Assembly: GCA_023702235.1 (NCBI GenBank)
Contig: JAMQCR010000001.1
Location: 2,480,001 to 2,544,000, forward strand
Direction of reading: 5' to 3'
Length of the DNA stretch: 64,000 nucleotides
From: Neobacillus pocheonensis
GTDB taxonomy: Bacteria; Bacillota; Bacilli; Bacillales; Cytobacillaceae
The position numbers and the translations under genes were made by a program. Below are positions 47,923 to 56,747 of this stretch, one piece after another. Positions within the stretch are counted from its first letter, which is position 1. Each line of letters starts with the position of its first letter. The notes under the pieces were generated by a model. The model did not search any database. It was not told the origin of the DNA and saw only the letters and a list, made by a program, of their open reading frames with translations.

Positions 47923-48660
47923 ATGGAAAAACTGATTACGATTGAAAACATCGTAAAAAAGGACAGTTTGGGACAACCCATTCTGAATGGAATTTCTGCA
48001 AAAGTAATGGAAGGAGAATTTATTACGATTATTGGCCCTTCCGGCTCAGGAAAAAGTACTTTTCTTTCGTTAATTAATCGAATGACAGAGCCGGATTCAG
48101 GTTTATTGCGTTTTAAAGGGACTCCGTATGTTGAGATGGATGTGTTAAAACTACGGAGAAAAATTGGGATGGTTTTTCAATTACCAACCATGTTACCAGG
48201 TACTGTAAGAGATAATTTATTAATTGGCCTCTCGCCTGTTCCGGGGAACCCTGAGCAATGTAGAAATAGACGACCTATTAGACCAGATTGCCCTCCCAAA
48301 ATCAATAAAAGAACAGGATGCCCGTTCCCTTTCGGGGGACAAAAGCAAAGAATATCCTTAGCCCGTTCCTTAGCCAATCGCCCTGAGATTCTTCTTTTAG
48401 ATGAAGTAACTGCATCGCTTGATCCGACTAGTACAGAAGAAATTGAAGAGTTGATCCAAAGATTACATCAGAATGGAACGACGATTCTCTGGGTATCGCA
48501 TAATCTGAAGCAGGCTAAAAAAGTTGGAGAATATACATGGGTCATTGCAGGCGGAAAAATCGTGGAACAAGGACATCCAAATGAAGTGTTTGTTAATCCA
48601 AAACATGTAATTACACAGGAATTCATAGCCACCTCATTTGGGAAAGAACCAGTTACATAA
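47923..48660 (+). CDS. ABC transporter ATPase, FetA/YbbL type (two frameshifts)
   Basis: The ATP-binding subunit of a FetAB-like exporter, implicated in iron homeostasis in E. coli. Walker A is GPSGSGKST and Walker B EILLLDEVTASLD. The middle is garbled by two indels: an extra G near 48226 (ATTGGCC for ATTGCC) and a missing G near 48336 (five Gs for six). Restored, it reads ASRLFRGTLSNVEIDDLLDQ and then ARSLSGGQKQRISLAR, with a normal signature motif. The ATG follows AGGGGG. Its stop overlaps the start of the permease gene. Confidence 0.87.
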   Translation: MEKLITIENIVKKDSLGQPILNGISAKVMEGEFITIIGPSGSGKSTFLSLINRMTEPDSGLLRFKGTPYVEMDVLKLRRKIGMVFQLPTMLPGTVRDNLLIGLSPVPGNPEQCRNRRPIRPDCPPKINKRTGCPFPFGGQKQRISLARSLANRPEILLLDEVTASLDPTSTEEIEELIQRLHQNGTTILWVSHNLKQAKKVGEYTWVIAGGKIVEQGHPNEVFVNPKHVITQEFIATSFGKEPVT

Positions 48661-49405
48661 TGAATACGTATGCCTTACTGTTGACGCTTATCTTTGTCGT
48701 TTTTGCTATTTTACTATCCGTTTGGCAGCGGCTCGGGATTGAAAAGGATATTATCATTGGCACGTTTCGTGCAGCTGTTCAATTAATTGTAGTCGGCTAC
48801 GTATTACAAACAATTTTTAGGCTTAAATCATGGCCTCTTATTCTCTTAATGATTACGGTCATGATTACAGTGGCTACCCTAAATGCGCGAAAAAAAGGAA
48901 AAGGGCTTCCTGGAATTGGCTGGCGAATCGCCATTGCCATCACATCAACTGAAATTCTAACAATGGGATTATTAGTAAGTTTGAAAATTATTGGGTCTAC
49001 TCCACAATATATTATTCCGATTAGTGGCATGATTATCGGAAATGGGATGGTCGTCTCAGGATTGTTTCTTAACCGTTTAAAATCAGAAGTGGAAACGAGG
49101 AGAGAAGAAATTAACGTATATTTAGCATTGGGGCCACATCAAAACAGGCAATTTCTCATGTCATGCGAAACACCGTGAAAGCATCTATGCTGCCAACGAT
49201 TGACGGAATGAAGACGGTGGGCTTAGTTCAGCTTCCTGGAATGATGACCGGGATGATTGTCGCAGGAGCCAATCCGATTGAAGCCGTCCGCTATCAAATT
49301 TTGATTATGTATTCCTTTACCTCCGCTGCAGCCATTACTGCCATCCTATTGGGAATCTTAACTCATGGACTTTTATTTACAAAAGCCCATCAATTTATTG
49401 AATAG
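48660..49405 (+). CDS. ABC transporter permease, FetB/YbbM type (one frameshift)
   Basis: A seven-helix membrane protein of about 248 residues, the UPF0014/FetB family: VWQRLGIEKDIIIGTFRAAVQL near the start and GLVQLPGMMTGMIVAGANP near the end. One G is missing near 49130 (GGGGCC for GGGGGCC); the restored join reads LALGATSKQAISHVMRNTVK. Start overlaps the stop of the ATPase gene (TAATG), so the two are coupled. Confidence 0.88.
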
Positions 49406-49540
49406 GGAAAATAAGTGTGTTCTGAACCTAGTGGACCCAGACCAACTTCGGGAGAAAACGGGACACTTTCGGTTTTGTTCCTTTTCACATTAGGTTTTGA
49501 CAAAATATATTAATCTAAATGAATACTGGAGGATCAAACA

Positions 49541-49951
49541 TTGGAAAATACATTCCCTATCACTTATAAAATTAACGTTACAATTGAGCCTGAAGACCTG
49601 TCAAAGGTATTTAAAGCTTCAGGTATTATTCGCCCGTCCGATGATCTTCCACGACTTCAGCGGATGATAGATCATTCTGATATTATTCTTTCAGCTTGGG
49701 ATCATAAAAAATTAGTTGGGATCGCCAGGGCCATAACGGATTACAGCTACTGCTGTTATTTATCCGACCTAGCTGTGGATAAAGAGTATCAAAATAGTGG
49801 AATAGGTAAGGAACTTGTGGAACTGCTACAAAAACAAATTGGCGAAGAAGTGACCTTATTGCTATTAGCTTCGTCTATTGCAATGGAATACTACCCTAAA
49901 ATCGGCTTTGAAAAAGTAGAAAATGGATTTAGAATTTCTAGAAAGCGATAA
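49541..49951 (+). CDS. GNAT-family N-acetyltransferase
   Basis: A 136-residue acetyltransferase. The acetyl-CoA-binding motif A is LSDLAVDKEYQNSGIGKELVELL; the C-terminal strand-helix YYPKIGFEKVENGFRI is typical. It starts with TTG at 49541 behind a strong TGGAGGATC site. The acceptor substrate is unknown. Confidence 0.88.
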   Translation: MENTFPITYKINVTIEPEDLSKVFKASGIIRPSDDLPRLQRMIDHSDIILSAWDHKKLVGIARAITDYSYCCYLSDLAVDKEYQNSGIGKELVELLQKQIGEEVTLLLLASSIAMEYYPKIGFEKVENGFRISRKR

Positions 49952-50097
49952 TTTTTAATTAACCTTTCAATGAAGATATGCTCAATTATTTTTCTCTTAT
50001 GAAAGGCAAAGAATGGGGCCTTTTCTAACTTTCCCTATTTACTCCCATGCTATATACCTATTCGCAATTCCTTCCAAAAGTTAGTTTTTAAATGAAC

Positions 50098-51699
50098 TCA
50101 TACGTCTGAAGCGTTCAGTGCTATGTCTGACTCGTCGTCTTCATCAATTTCTGGTTGCGGCATTGCGCTGTTGACGCCCCAGTAGTAGAAAATGATAGCA
50201 CCGACTGCAACAATCACACTGTCCCACGGCGAAGCAATAATTGGCTTTGCACCAGTCGGCAATTGATAGTTGCCCAGTCGAGAAATGATTAGCATAAAAA
50301 TGAAGTATACGACCAGCCAGGAACCGGATTTCCAATCAGAACGGATACGCTCCCGCATTCCTTCTTTATCCACAAAAGCGAAGTAAAGAATCAGTGACAC
50401 CAGTGTCAAACCGATAATTTCCAAGTTGGTGGTCCAGCCGCTCCAGAAGATAATTAGTGTAGCCGCAATGAATGTCAGTGGTGACAGGAACCCAAGTGCT
50501 TTCAGTCGGAATGGACGATCCATGTTCGGTGCTGTTTTGCGTAATGAGGCCACGGAAATCGGACCAATCATGTACGTCAAAACGGTTGCCGAGGTTACGT
50601 TGCCTACAAGTCCTTGCCAGAAATTAAGATGAGCTGGAAGGATCCAGATGATGGACAATACTAACGACAGCCAGAGGGCGCCTCGAGGGATACCCGTGCG
50701 AGCGTCAACTTTACGGAACCAAGAATAGAAAAGGCCGGTCTTTGCCCAAGAAAACAGGACCCGTGTCGTACCGGAAAGATAAATATTTCCTGTACCAGAC
50801 GGTGAAATGACGGCATCAACAAAGATAACGTTCATTAACCACAAGAGACCCAGGGACTTCGCCAAGTCTGCGTATGGTGCCTGTTCGAAGGTAAGATTTG
50901 CCCACCCTTTTGCAAGTTCTCCAGCCGGGACCGCACCGAGGAATGCAAATTGCAGCAACAGGTACATGACGGTTCCTAGTAAAATAGCAAAGATGATAGC
51001 AAGTGGGATATCCCTTTGTGGTCGCTTTGCCTCCGCCCCAAAATCAACTGCTTGCCGGAAACCTAAAAATGCAAAGGCGATACCCGATAGCGACACCGCT
51101 TCAAATACACCGAATGCTCCTCCTGGTTTTGCACCACCGACAGACAGGTTAGACGCATGGAAATGTGTAAATAAGACAATAACAGTGAGAATAGGTACCA
51201 AGAATTTAATGGTCGTTATAACAGTATTAAACTTGCCAAATACATTGACACTCCAATAATTCAACAGAAGGAAGATAATAAGAAGGATGATTTCAAATAG
51301 ATACCCAAGCGTGGTGGGACCCGCTGCCTTTGTGCCAAGGGATGTCCACCATGTCGCTGCATAGCCACGGACTGCCTCTACTTCGATGCCTGCAACACTA
51401 GAATAAGCAAGCATGGAGATAAAGCCGATAAGGTAACCAACCAAGGAACCGTGCGTGTAATGTGGGTAACGAACAAAGCCGCCGGAGCGTGGCATCATCG
51501 AGCCCAATTCCGCATAAACAAGGCCGATAAGAATAAAAGCTACTGCACCGATGAGCCATGAAACCCATGCATAGGATCCTGCAAAGGATGCTGCGCTAGC
51601 AGCTGCAAACAACCAGCCTGAACCAATAATTGACCCCAGTCCCAAGAACGTAAGGTCGAGTAAATTAAGCGATTTCTTAAAGCCTCCTGGACGTGCCAT
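50098..51699 (-). CDS. APC-superfamily amino acid permease
   Basis: A 533-residue transporter with about 12-14 helices. The first helix NLLDLTFLGLGSIIGSGWLF has the GSG substrate-backbone motif of the family. A conserved block SGIAFAFLGFRQAVDFGAEAK follows in the middle. The C-terminus is acidic (PEIDEDDESD). It stands alone behind the terminator of the upstream MFS gene. Base composition is a little more GC-rich than the neighbours by eye, so recent transfer is possible. Substrate unknown. Confidence 0.85.
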   Translation of the reverse strand: MARPGGFKKSLNLLDLTFLGLGSIIGSGWLFAAASAASFAGSYAWVSWLIGAVAFILIGLVYAELGSMMPRSGGFVRYPHYTHGSLVGYLIGFISMLAYSSVAGIEVEAVRGYAATWWTSLGTKAAGPTTLGYLFEIILLIIFLLLNYWSVNVFGKFNTVITTIKFLVPILTVIVLFTHFHASNLSVGGAKPGGAFGVFEAVSLSGIAFAFLGFRQAVDFGAEAKRPQRDIPLAIIFAILLGTVMYLLLQFAFLGAVPAGELAKGWANLTFEQAPYADLAKSLGLLWLMNVIFVDAVISPSGTGNIYLSGTTRVLFSWAKTGLFYSWFRKVDARTGIPRGALWLSLVLSIIWILPAHLNFWQGLVGNVTSATVLTYMIGPISVASLRKTAPNMDRPFRLKALGFLSPLTFIAATLIIFWSGWTTNLEIIGLTLVSLILYFAFVDKEGMRERIRSDWKSGSWLVVYFIFMLIISRLGNYQLPTGAKPIIASPWDSVIVAVGAIIFYYWGVNSAMPQPEIDEDDESDIALNASDV

Positions 51700-51867
51700 A
51701 GGTTTTCCCCTTTCTTTTTTTAAAATTTAATATATTTGACACAAACGTTACATCATCATATTTACATGAGAAACTAAATCATTATTACGAAAATGACAAA
51801 AATTAATGCGATTTTAATCTATATACGGCCAAAGCCTAATTCCTATCTGAAAACAAAAAAATGCCCC

Positions 51868-51898
51868 TTTCAGTTAAAATAGTTGTTTTACTGAAAGT
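51868..51898 (-). terminator. Terminator after MFS gene
   Basis: On the minus strand TTTCAGTAAAA and TTTTAACTGAAA pair, followed by GGGGCATTTTTTTG. No other feature is seen in the gap 51700-52018. Confidence 0.65.
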
Positions 51899-52018
51899 AA
51901 GCATAAAAAAATTATGGAATTTGGCATTAAAAGTGCTTAAATTGATGGTAAGGGAAAGTCCCCCTAAGCTTTTAGCTTCCATCATATCCCTCTGTTTCTT
52001 TTTCCCTTCATGCGTGGG

Positions 52019-53668
52019 CTAATTCTGCAGATCTCCTTCATTCGTCCTATGCTCATTGCTTTGTTCATTATCGGTAGAACTTTCCGACTGAAAGTATTCT
52101 TTTCCTTTAAGTTTGACTTCCGGCAAGAAAAAGGTTCCGATGAAGCTAAGAATGGCGAAAATTAGTCCCACCTGGAACAATTGTTGAATACCAAATGTCA
52201 ATGAAACTTTCACTGCACCCATTAGTTGAAGATACATCTGATGGCCTGCAGCACCCAATTTATTGAACTCTGATGCAATTGATTGTTGTGCTTGCGACGT
52301 TAGGAGCGCTTGTGGATTCAATCCAGTTAGTTTACTTTTAAACTGCTGCATAGAAGCTGGTAACGTCTCATTAAACTTATTGGTAAACGATTTGTTTAGG
52401 ATGGAACCAAATATAGGTGATGCAATAACTCCGCCAAGTGAACTCACAAATTGCTGTGTAGAGTTCACGGTACCCATCATCTTGTAAGGGAAGGCATTTT
52501 GAACCACCATATTCATAAGCGGCATCAGCGAGCCTATGCCAAGTCCAAGAACAACCATGTTTATAACAACTGTAGTCCAGGTTGTATGAATATTCATTTG
52601 ATTCAACAAAATCGAGCCCACCACAATAACGGCACCGCTCAGCCAAGCAAGATACTTGTAACGACCTGTTTTAGACATGATTTGACCAGCCACAATGCTA
52701 CCGACAATAAAACCAAGCATCATAGGAGACATGACCCAACCACTGCTTTGTACATTGAGTCCAAGCACCCCTTGAACATAGATGGGTAAGAACATAAGGC
52801 TGCCAAACATCGTCATTCCTATCAAGACGCCCAAGATCAGCGAGGTGCTAAAAATACGATTCTTAAACAAGGAAGGTGCAATCAATGGGTCTGCCGCTTT
52901 ACGCTCCCACAACACAAAGAGTGCAAGAACAATCACTCCGCCAATAAAAAGCGTTAATTCTATTGGCGAGCCCCAGGCGTATTTTGTTCCTGCCCAAGTA
53001 AAACCAAGTAAAATGGGGATCAATCCAACAACTAAAATGATGGAACCGAGCCAATCAATCTTAACCTGATGTTCTGCCCGCACTTTAGGTAACGTTACAA
53101 TCACACCGATAATGGCCAGTACGGCAAACGGCAAATTAATATAAAATACCCATCGCCATGAAAAGGTGTCTGTAATCCATCCACCGAGTGCAGGACCGAT
53201 GATGCTGGACAAGCCAAACACAGCCATCATCACACCCATCCATTTTCCACGTTCTTGAGGTGTAAAAATGTCACCAACTGTGGCACGCGGCATGCTCATC
53301 ATGGCACCGGCACCAATCCCTTGAAAAGCACGTGCCCAAACCAGTTCCATCATCGAATGTGCCTGACCGGATACCGCAGATCCGATACCAAACATGATGA
53401 TACCAAACAGATAGAACGGCTTTCGTCCGAATACATCCGACAACTTACCGTAAATCGGAATGGTCACGGAAGAAGCCATCATATAGGCCGTGAAGACCCA
53501 CGAATACAAATTTAATCCATGTAAATTTCCAACAATAGTGGGCATTGCAGTAGACACAACAGTCTGATCCATGGATGAGAAGAACATCGTCAAAAGGACT
53601 GTTGCAAGCGCCCACCACTTTTTAGAACCTGTAATTTGGTTCGTCGTTTGTACTGATACTTCAGCCAT
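52019..53668 (-). CDS. MFS multidrug exporter, DHA2 (14-helix) type
   Basis: A 549-residue EmrB/LmrB-type drug exporter: ALATVLLTMFFSSMDQTVVSTAMP, motif A GKLSDVFGRKPFYLFG, motif C GPALGGWITDTFSWRW. The C-terminal tail is polar and rich in Glu/Ser/Asn. It starts 13 bases after the stop of a truncated MarR gene, with GAGGAGGAG upstream, and was presumably controlled by that regulator before truncation. Confidence 0.92.
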   Translation of the reverse strand: MAEVSVQTTNQITGSKKWWALATVLLTMFFSSMDQTVVSTAMPTIVGNLHGLNLYSWVFTAYMMASSVTIPIYGKLSDVFGRKPFYLFGIIMFGIGSAVSGQAHSMMELVWARAFQGIGAGAMMSMPRATVGDIFTPQERGKWMGVMMAVFGLSSIIGPALGGWITDTFSWRWVFYINLPFAVLAIIGVIVTLPKVRAEHQVKIDWLGSIILVVGLIPILLGFTWAGTKYAWGSPIELTLFIGGVIVLALFVLWERKAADPLIAPSLFKNRIFSTSLILGVLIGMTMFGSLMFLPIYVQGVLGLNVQSSGWVMSPMMLGFIVGSIVAGQIMSKTGRYKYLAWLSGAVIVVGSILLNQMNIHTTWTTVVINMVVLGLGIGSLMPLMNMVVQNAFPYKMMGTVNSTQQFVSSLGGVIASPIFGSILNKSFTNKFNETLPASMQQFKSKLTGLNPQALLTSQAQQSIASEFNKLGAAGHQMYLQLMGAVKVSLTFGIQQLFQVGLIFAILSFIGTFFLPEVKLKGKEYFQSESSTDNEQSNEHRTNEGDLQN

Positions 53669-53680
53669 TTTTACTCCTCC

Positions 53681-53917
53681 TCATTCGATAATCTCTTTAA
53701 TTTCCATCAACTGAGCAATTGACGCTAACTTTTCCAATGACTGGATAAATGGATCTAGTTCATTGGGCTCCATCTGTATGAAGCAGTCCTGCATGATTTT
53801 TTTACGAATAACTAAAACATAATTCAAATTCTCCTCACCAGCATCGGTTAGCTCATAATGACAACTCAGCGATCTGTTACGATTTACAAAGCAGTTGTGT
53901 TCCAACCGATCGAGCAT
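53681..53917 (-). pseudogene. MarR-family regulator lacking its N-terminal half
   Basis: The 78 residues start MLDRLEHNCFVNRNRS (end of the recognition helix and wing) and run to a C-terminal dimerisation helix (LDPFIQSLEKLASIAQLMEI). About 60 N-terminal residues, including most of the helix-turn-helix, are missing: upstream sequence is non-coding and AT-rich in all frames. It is directly upstream of the drug exporter, so repression of that gene has probably been lost. Confidence 0.75.
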
Positions 53918-54001
53918 AACGTTGGTATATAATGTTTAACCTGATTAATATTTATATTATATAAATAAATTTTTAATCTATATTTTACTTTTCTTCACAC
54001 C

Positions 54002-54034
54002 AAAAAGCCCGCTTAATTTTCTAATAAGCGAGCT
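54002..54034 (-). terminator. Terminator after PepSY-like gene
   Basis: On the minus strand AGCTCGCTTA pairs with TAAGCGGGCT (one mismatch), followed by TTTTTGG. Confidence 0.7.
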
Positions 54035-54129
54035 GCGAATTAACGTCACAAAATATGTTTTAATCAGTTTTGTTTCCTAGTCTTAAGAAGTCTTTCATGA
54101 AACTGGCTGAAAATATTTATTTTTTCCCA

Positions 54130-54657
54130 TTAATACCCATCTACAACAATTACCTCGTTCATTTTTCGTTTTTTTCGCTTTTTATCCGCATTAAGAACTT
54201 TTATAGATAAATAAATTCCAGTGCTAGTTAAAAAGATCAGGGCCAGAGCGGCAAGGTCTGTTATCCATTTAATATTCATCGTTCCCATTCTTCCTTCGTG
54301 AAGACCTTTAATAATACTCATAAATGATCCCGATGAACCACCATCTCCTCCAGGACCTCGTGGTAGCCCGGTAGAGCTATTTCCAGCCTGATTCATTGTT
54401 TGATTATTATCCTGGTTTTGACTCTTGGTCAGACTTTGGCTATTATTTTGCCCTTGATTCTGTCCTGAAACTTGGCTAGAAACAGATGATGTTCCTCCCT
54501 GATTAACCCGGGCTTGCTGAAAATCCCCTCTACCATCTACCTGTGACTGACCGATCAACCAAGGTTCGTTCATTACCAACCCTGTAATCGACTCCATTAA
54601 GATGAAAATTGAGCAAATTAAACCAATCCATAAATGGGCTTTCCTCGTTTTCTTCAT
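54130..54657 (-). CDS. Short PepSY-associated membrane protein
   Basis: A 175-residue protein: N-terminal helix (HLWIGLICSIFILMESITGLVM), an extracytoplasmic Gln/Ser/Asn-rich low-complexity linker (about 45-105), then LHEGRMG and a second helix DLAALALIFLTSTGIYLSIKVL. The two helices with their H and TG motifs match PepSY-TM proteins, of which this is a minimal form. It follows the glycosyltransferase gene by 40 bases and shares its direction, so they probably form an operon. B. subtilis also has PepSY genes near ykoGH. Confidence 0.75.
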   Translation of the reverse strand: MKKTRKAHLWIGLICSIFILMESITGLVMNEPWLIGQSQVDGRGDFQQARVNQGGTSSVSSQVSGQNQGQNNSQSLTKSQNQDNNQTMNQAGNSSTGLPRGPGGDGGSSGSFMSIIKGLHEGRMGTMNIKWITDLAALALIFLTSTGIYLSIKVLNADKKRKKRKMNEVIVVDGY

Positions 54658-54696
54658 TTATAATTCCTCCTATTATCTGTTTCCAATGGGATCCTT

Positions 54697-55678
54697 CTAG
54701 TTTGAATGAATGATCCGTTGATTCGGTAATTTAGTTTGAGTTTCCTCTCCATAAACATTTTTCACTATATACAATGGGCGTCCTTTCGTTTCATCGTATA
54801 TCCTTCCGATATATTCACCCAGTATCCCAAGGATAAAAAGAGTGAACCCGTTGAAGACAAGTGTGATACTAATCATGGACGACCAGCCTTTAATGGTAGC
54901 ATTTGTAAAAAGAGCAAGGTACAAGACATACAATAAGTACACAAAACCTGTTCCAGATAAGAGTAAACCAGAATAAACCGCTAACTTTAGAGGCTTATGT
55001 GAGAAGGAAAGGATCCCATCCAAACACAGCTTCATCATTCGCTTCAACGGATAGTTCGTTTCTCCCGCTAAACGCTCATCCCTTACGTATTCTACAGCCG
55101 TCTGGCGGAAGCCAACCCAACTCACGAGTCCTCTAACAAAACGGTTACTCTCCGATATCCGCTTCAGTTCTTCACAAACTTTACGGTCAATCAAGCGAAA
55201 ATCACCTGTATCCACCGGTATATTGATATCAGTAGAGGCACGGAGCACCCGGTAGAAAATAGTGGCCGACCACCTTTTAAAGAGCGTTTCTCCTTTTCTT
55301 TTTACTCGTTTTGCATAAACAACTTCGTATCCTTTTTTCCATTTCTCAATCATTTCTAGAATTAACTCAGGAGGGTCCTGAAGATCGGCATCGATAATGA
55401 TCACGGAATCTCCTCCCGCATAATCCATACCAGCTGTTATCGCGATCTGATGACCAAAATTTCTTGAGAAATCAATTAACTTTACCGTTTTGTCCCATTT
55501 AGCACATTCCTTTATGATATCTACACATTGATCTTGGCTGCCATCGTTTATAAAAAGAAGTTCATAGCTTTCATTGGTTTGATTCATTACCTTTTTTAGA
55601 CGCCGATAGGTCTCACCGATGATGGCCTTTTTCGTTATACATTGGCACGACGACTGAATAGCGCACGTTTCGTCCCAT
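54697..55678 (-). CDS. Polyprenyl-phosphate glycosyltransferase, GT2 (YkoT-like; one frameshift)
   Basis: A membrane-bound family 2 glycosyltransferase of about 326 residues. The catalytic half has INDGSQD, DADLQDPPELI and a later RDERLAGETNYPLKRM; two C-terminal helices anchor it (LLLSGTGFVYLLYVLYL and following). It should transfer a sugar to undecaprenyl phosphate. As written the N-terminus is cut off. Removing one G near 55624 (AAAAAGGCC for AAAAAGCC) extends it as SVVVPMYNEKAIIGETYRRL to an ATG at 55678 behind AGGAGG. Confidence 0.88.
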
Positions 55679-56060
55679 AGATATTCCTCCTTTATAATTT
55701 CACTTCATATAACCTCAGTAGTATAATAGGTATTTACATAACGGTCCGTCCAAATGTTATAGCCCTTCAGGAATGCCGCCAGTAAATCAATGAATATTAG
55801 CGAAACATCTATCTGGATTTCAATTTCATCATCTTTTCACTCCTCAATGTATTGTTTCGAATTGCTTATGTCTGTATTGTGCTTCTTCAACCTGAATTGG
55901 ACATGAAAGCAAGCTGAATGTTTCCTGAAAATCAAAGCTTACTAGTAAAGATAAATAATAGAGAGGAAAAGCAACGTTTCAGCCGATATTCAGACTTCAT
56001 TCAGCTAATTTTCAGTTTTATAGTCGATAATATTTTTACTAGTCACTGGAGGTATGGAAT
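55679..56060. other. Intergenic region between divergent glycosyltransferase and two-component genes
   Basis: No gene is seen. Near 55978-56013 the sequence TTTCAGCCGATATTCAGACTTCATTCAGC carries three direct TTCAG repeats, a pattern like an OmpR-family response regulator site, just upstream of such a regulator. Confidence 0.35.
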
Positions 56061-56747
56061 GTGAATTCAATAGAAGGAATAAAAATTATGCTCGTCGATG
56101 ACGAACCACATATATTGCAATTTTTAGAATTGGGTTTGACAAACGAAGGCTATGTGGTGAAAACTGCATTGGATGGTATGAGTGCGGTTACTTTGGCACA
56201 AGATTTTCAGCCTCATATTGCCATTTTGGATGTGATGATGCCTGGAATGGATGGGTTTGAAGTATGTCGAATGATAAAGAAAAGTGGTGCCCAGACCTCC
56301 ATAATTATGCTTACTGCAAAAGATGAAGTTGAAGATCGAGTAAAGGGGTTAACCATTGGGGCTGATGATTATGTGATCAAACCATTCAGTTTCGAAGAAT
56401 TGTTAGCTAGGATCCATGCACGTCTTCGTAATCAATTCCCTAACATGTTCAATGAGGTAACGTACGGTCCTTTCAAGTTGGATGACCGAAAGAAGGAATT
56501 TGTTTATCACGGCAGAATTTTAGAACTTTCTCCAACCGAGTATGAGCTTCTTAAATTTTTGGTAATGAACAACGGAATCGTGATGAGTAAAGGAATGATT
56601 TTGGATAGGGTATGGGGCTATGATTTCCAAGGGGAAGAGAACATTGTAGAAGTTTACATTCGCTCATTGCGAGATAAATTGAATGATAAAGAACATCAGG
56701 TTATTCGAACGATTAGAGGGTCTGGTTATAGAGTGGATTTCCCATGA
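56061..56747 (+). CDS. OmpR-family response regulator (YkoG-like)
   Basis: A 228-residue response regulator. The phosphoacceptor aspartate is in AILDVMMPGMDG, the acidic pair in LVDDEPH, and the conserved lysine in VIKPFSFEELLARI. The C-terminal winged helix ends TIRGSGYRVDFP. Translation starts with GTG behind GGAGGTATGGAAT. Its stop overlaps the start of the kinase gene. Similarity of the pair and the neighbouring GT2 and PepSY genes suggests the ykoGH-ykoT group of B. subtilis. Confidence 0.92.
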   Translation: MNSIEGIKIMLVDDEPHILQFLELGLTNEGYVVKTALDGMSAVTLAQDFQPHIAILDVMMPGMDGFEVCRMIKKSGAQTSIIMLTAKDEVEDRVKGLTIGADDYVIKPFSFEELLARIHARLRNQFPNMFNEVTYGPFKLDDRKKEFVYHGRILELSPTEYELLKFLVMNNGIVMSKGMILDRVWGYDFQGEENIVEVYIRSLRDKLNDKEHQVIRTIRGSGYRVDFP

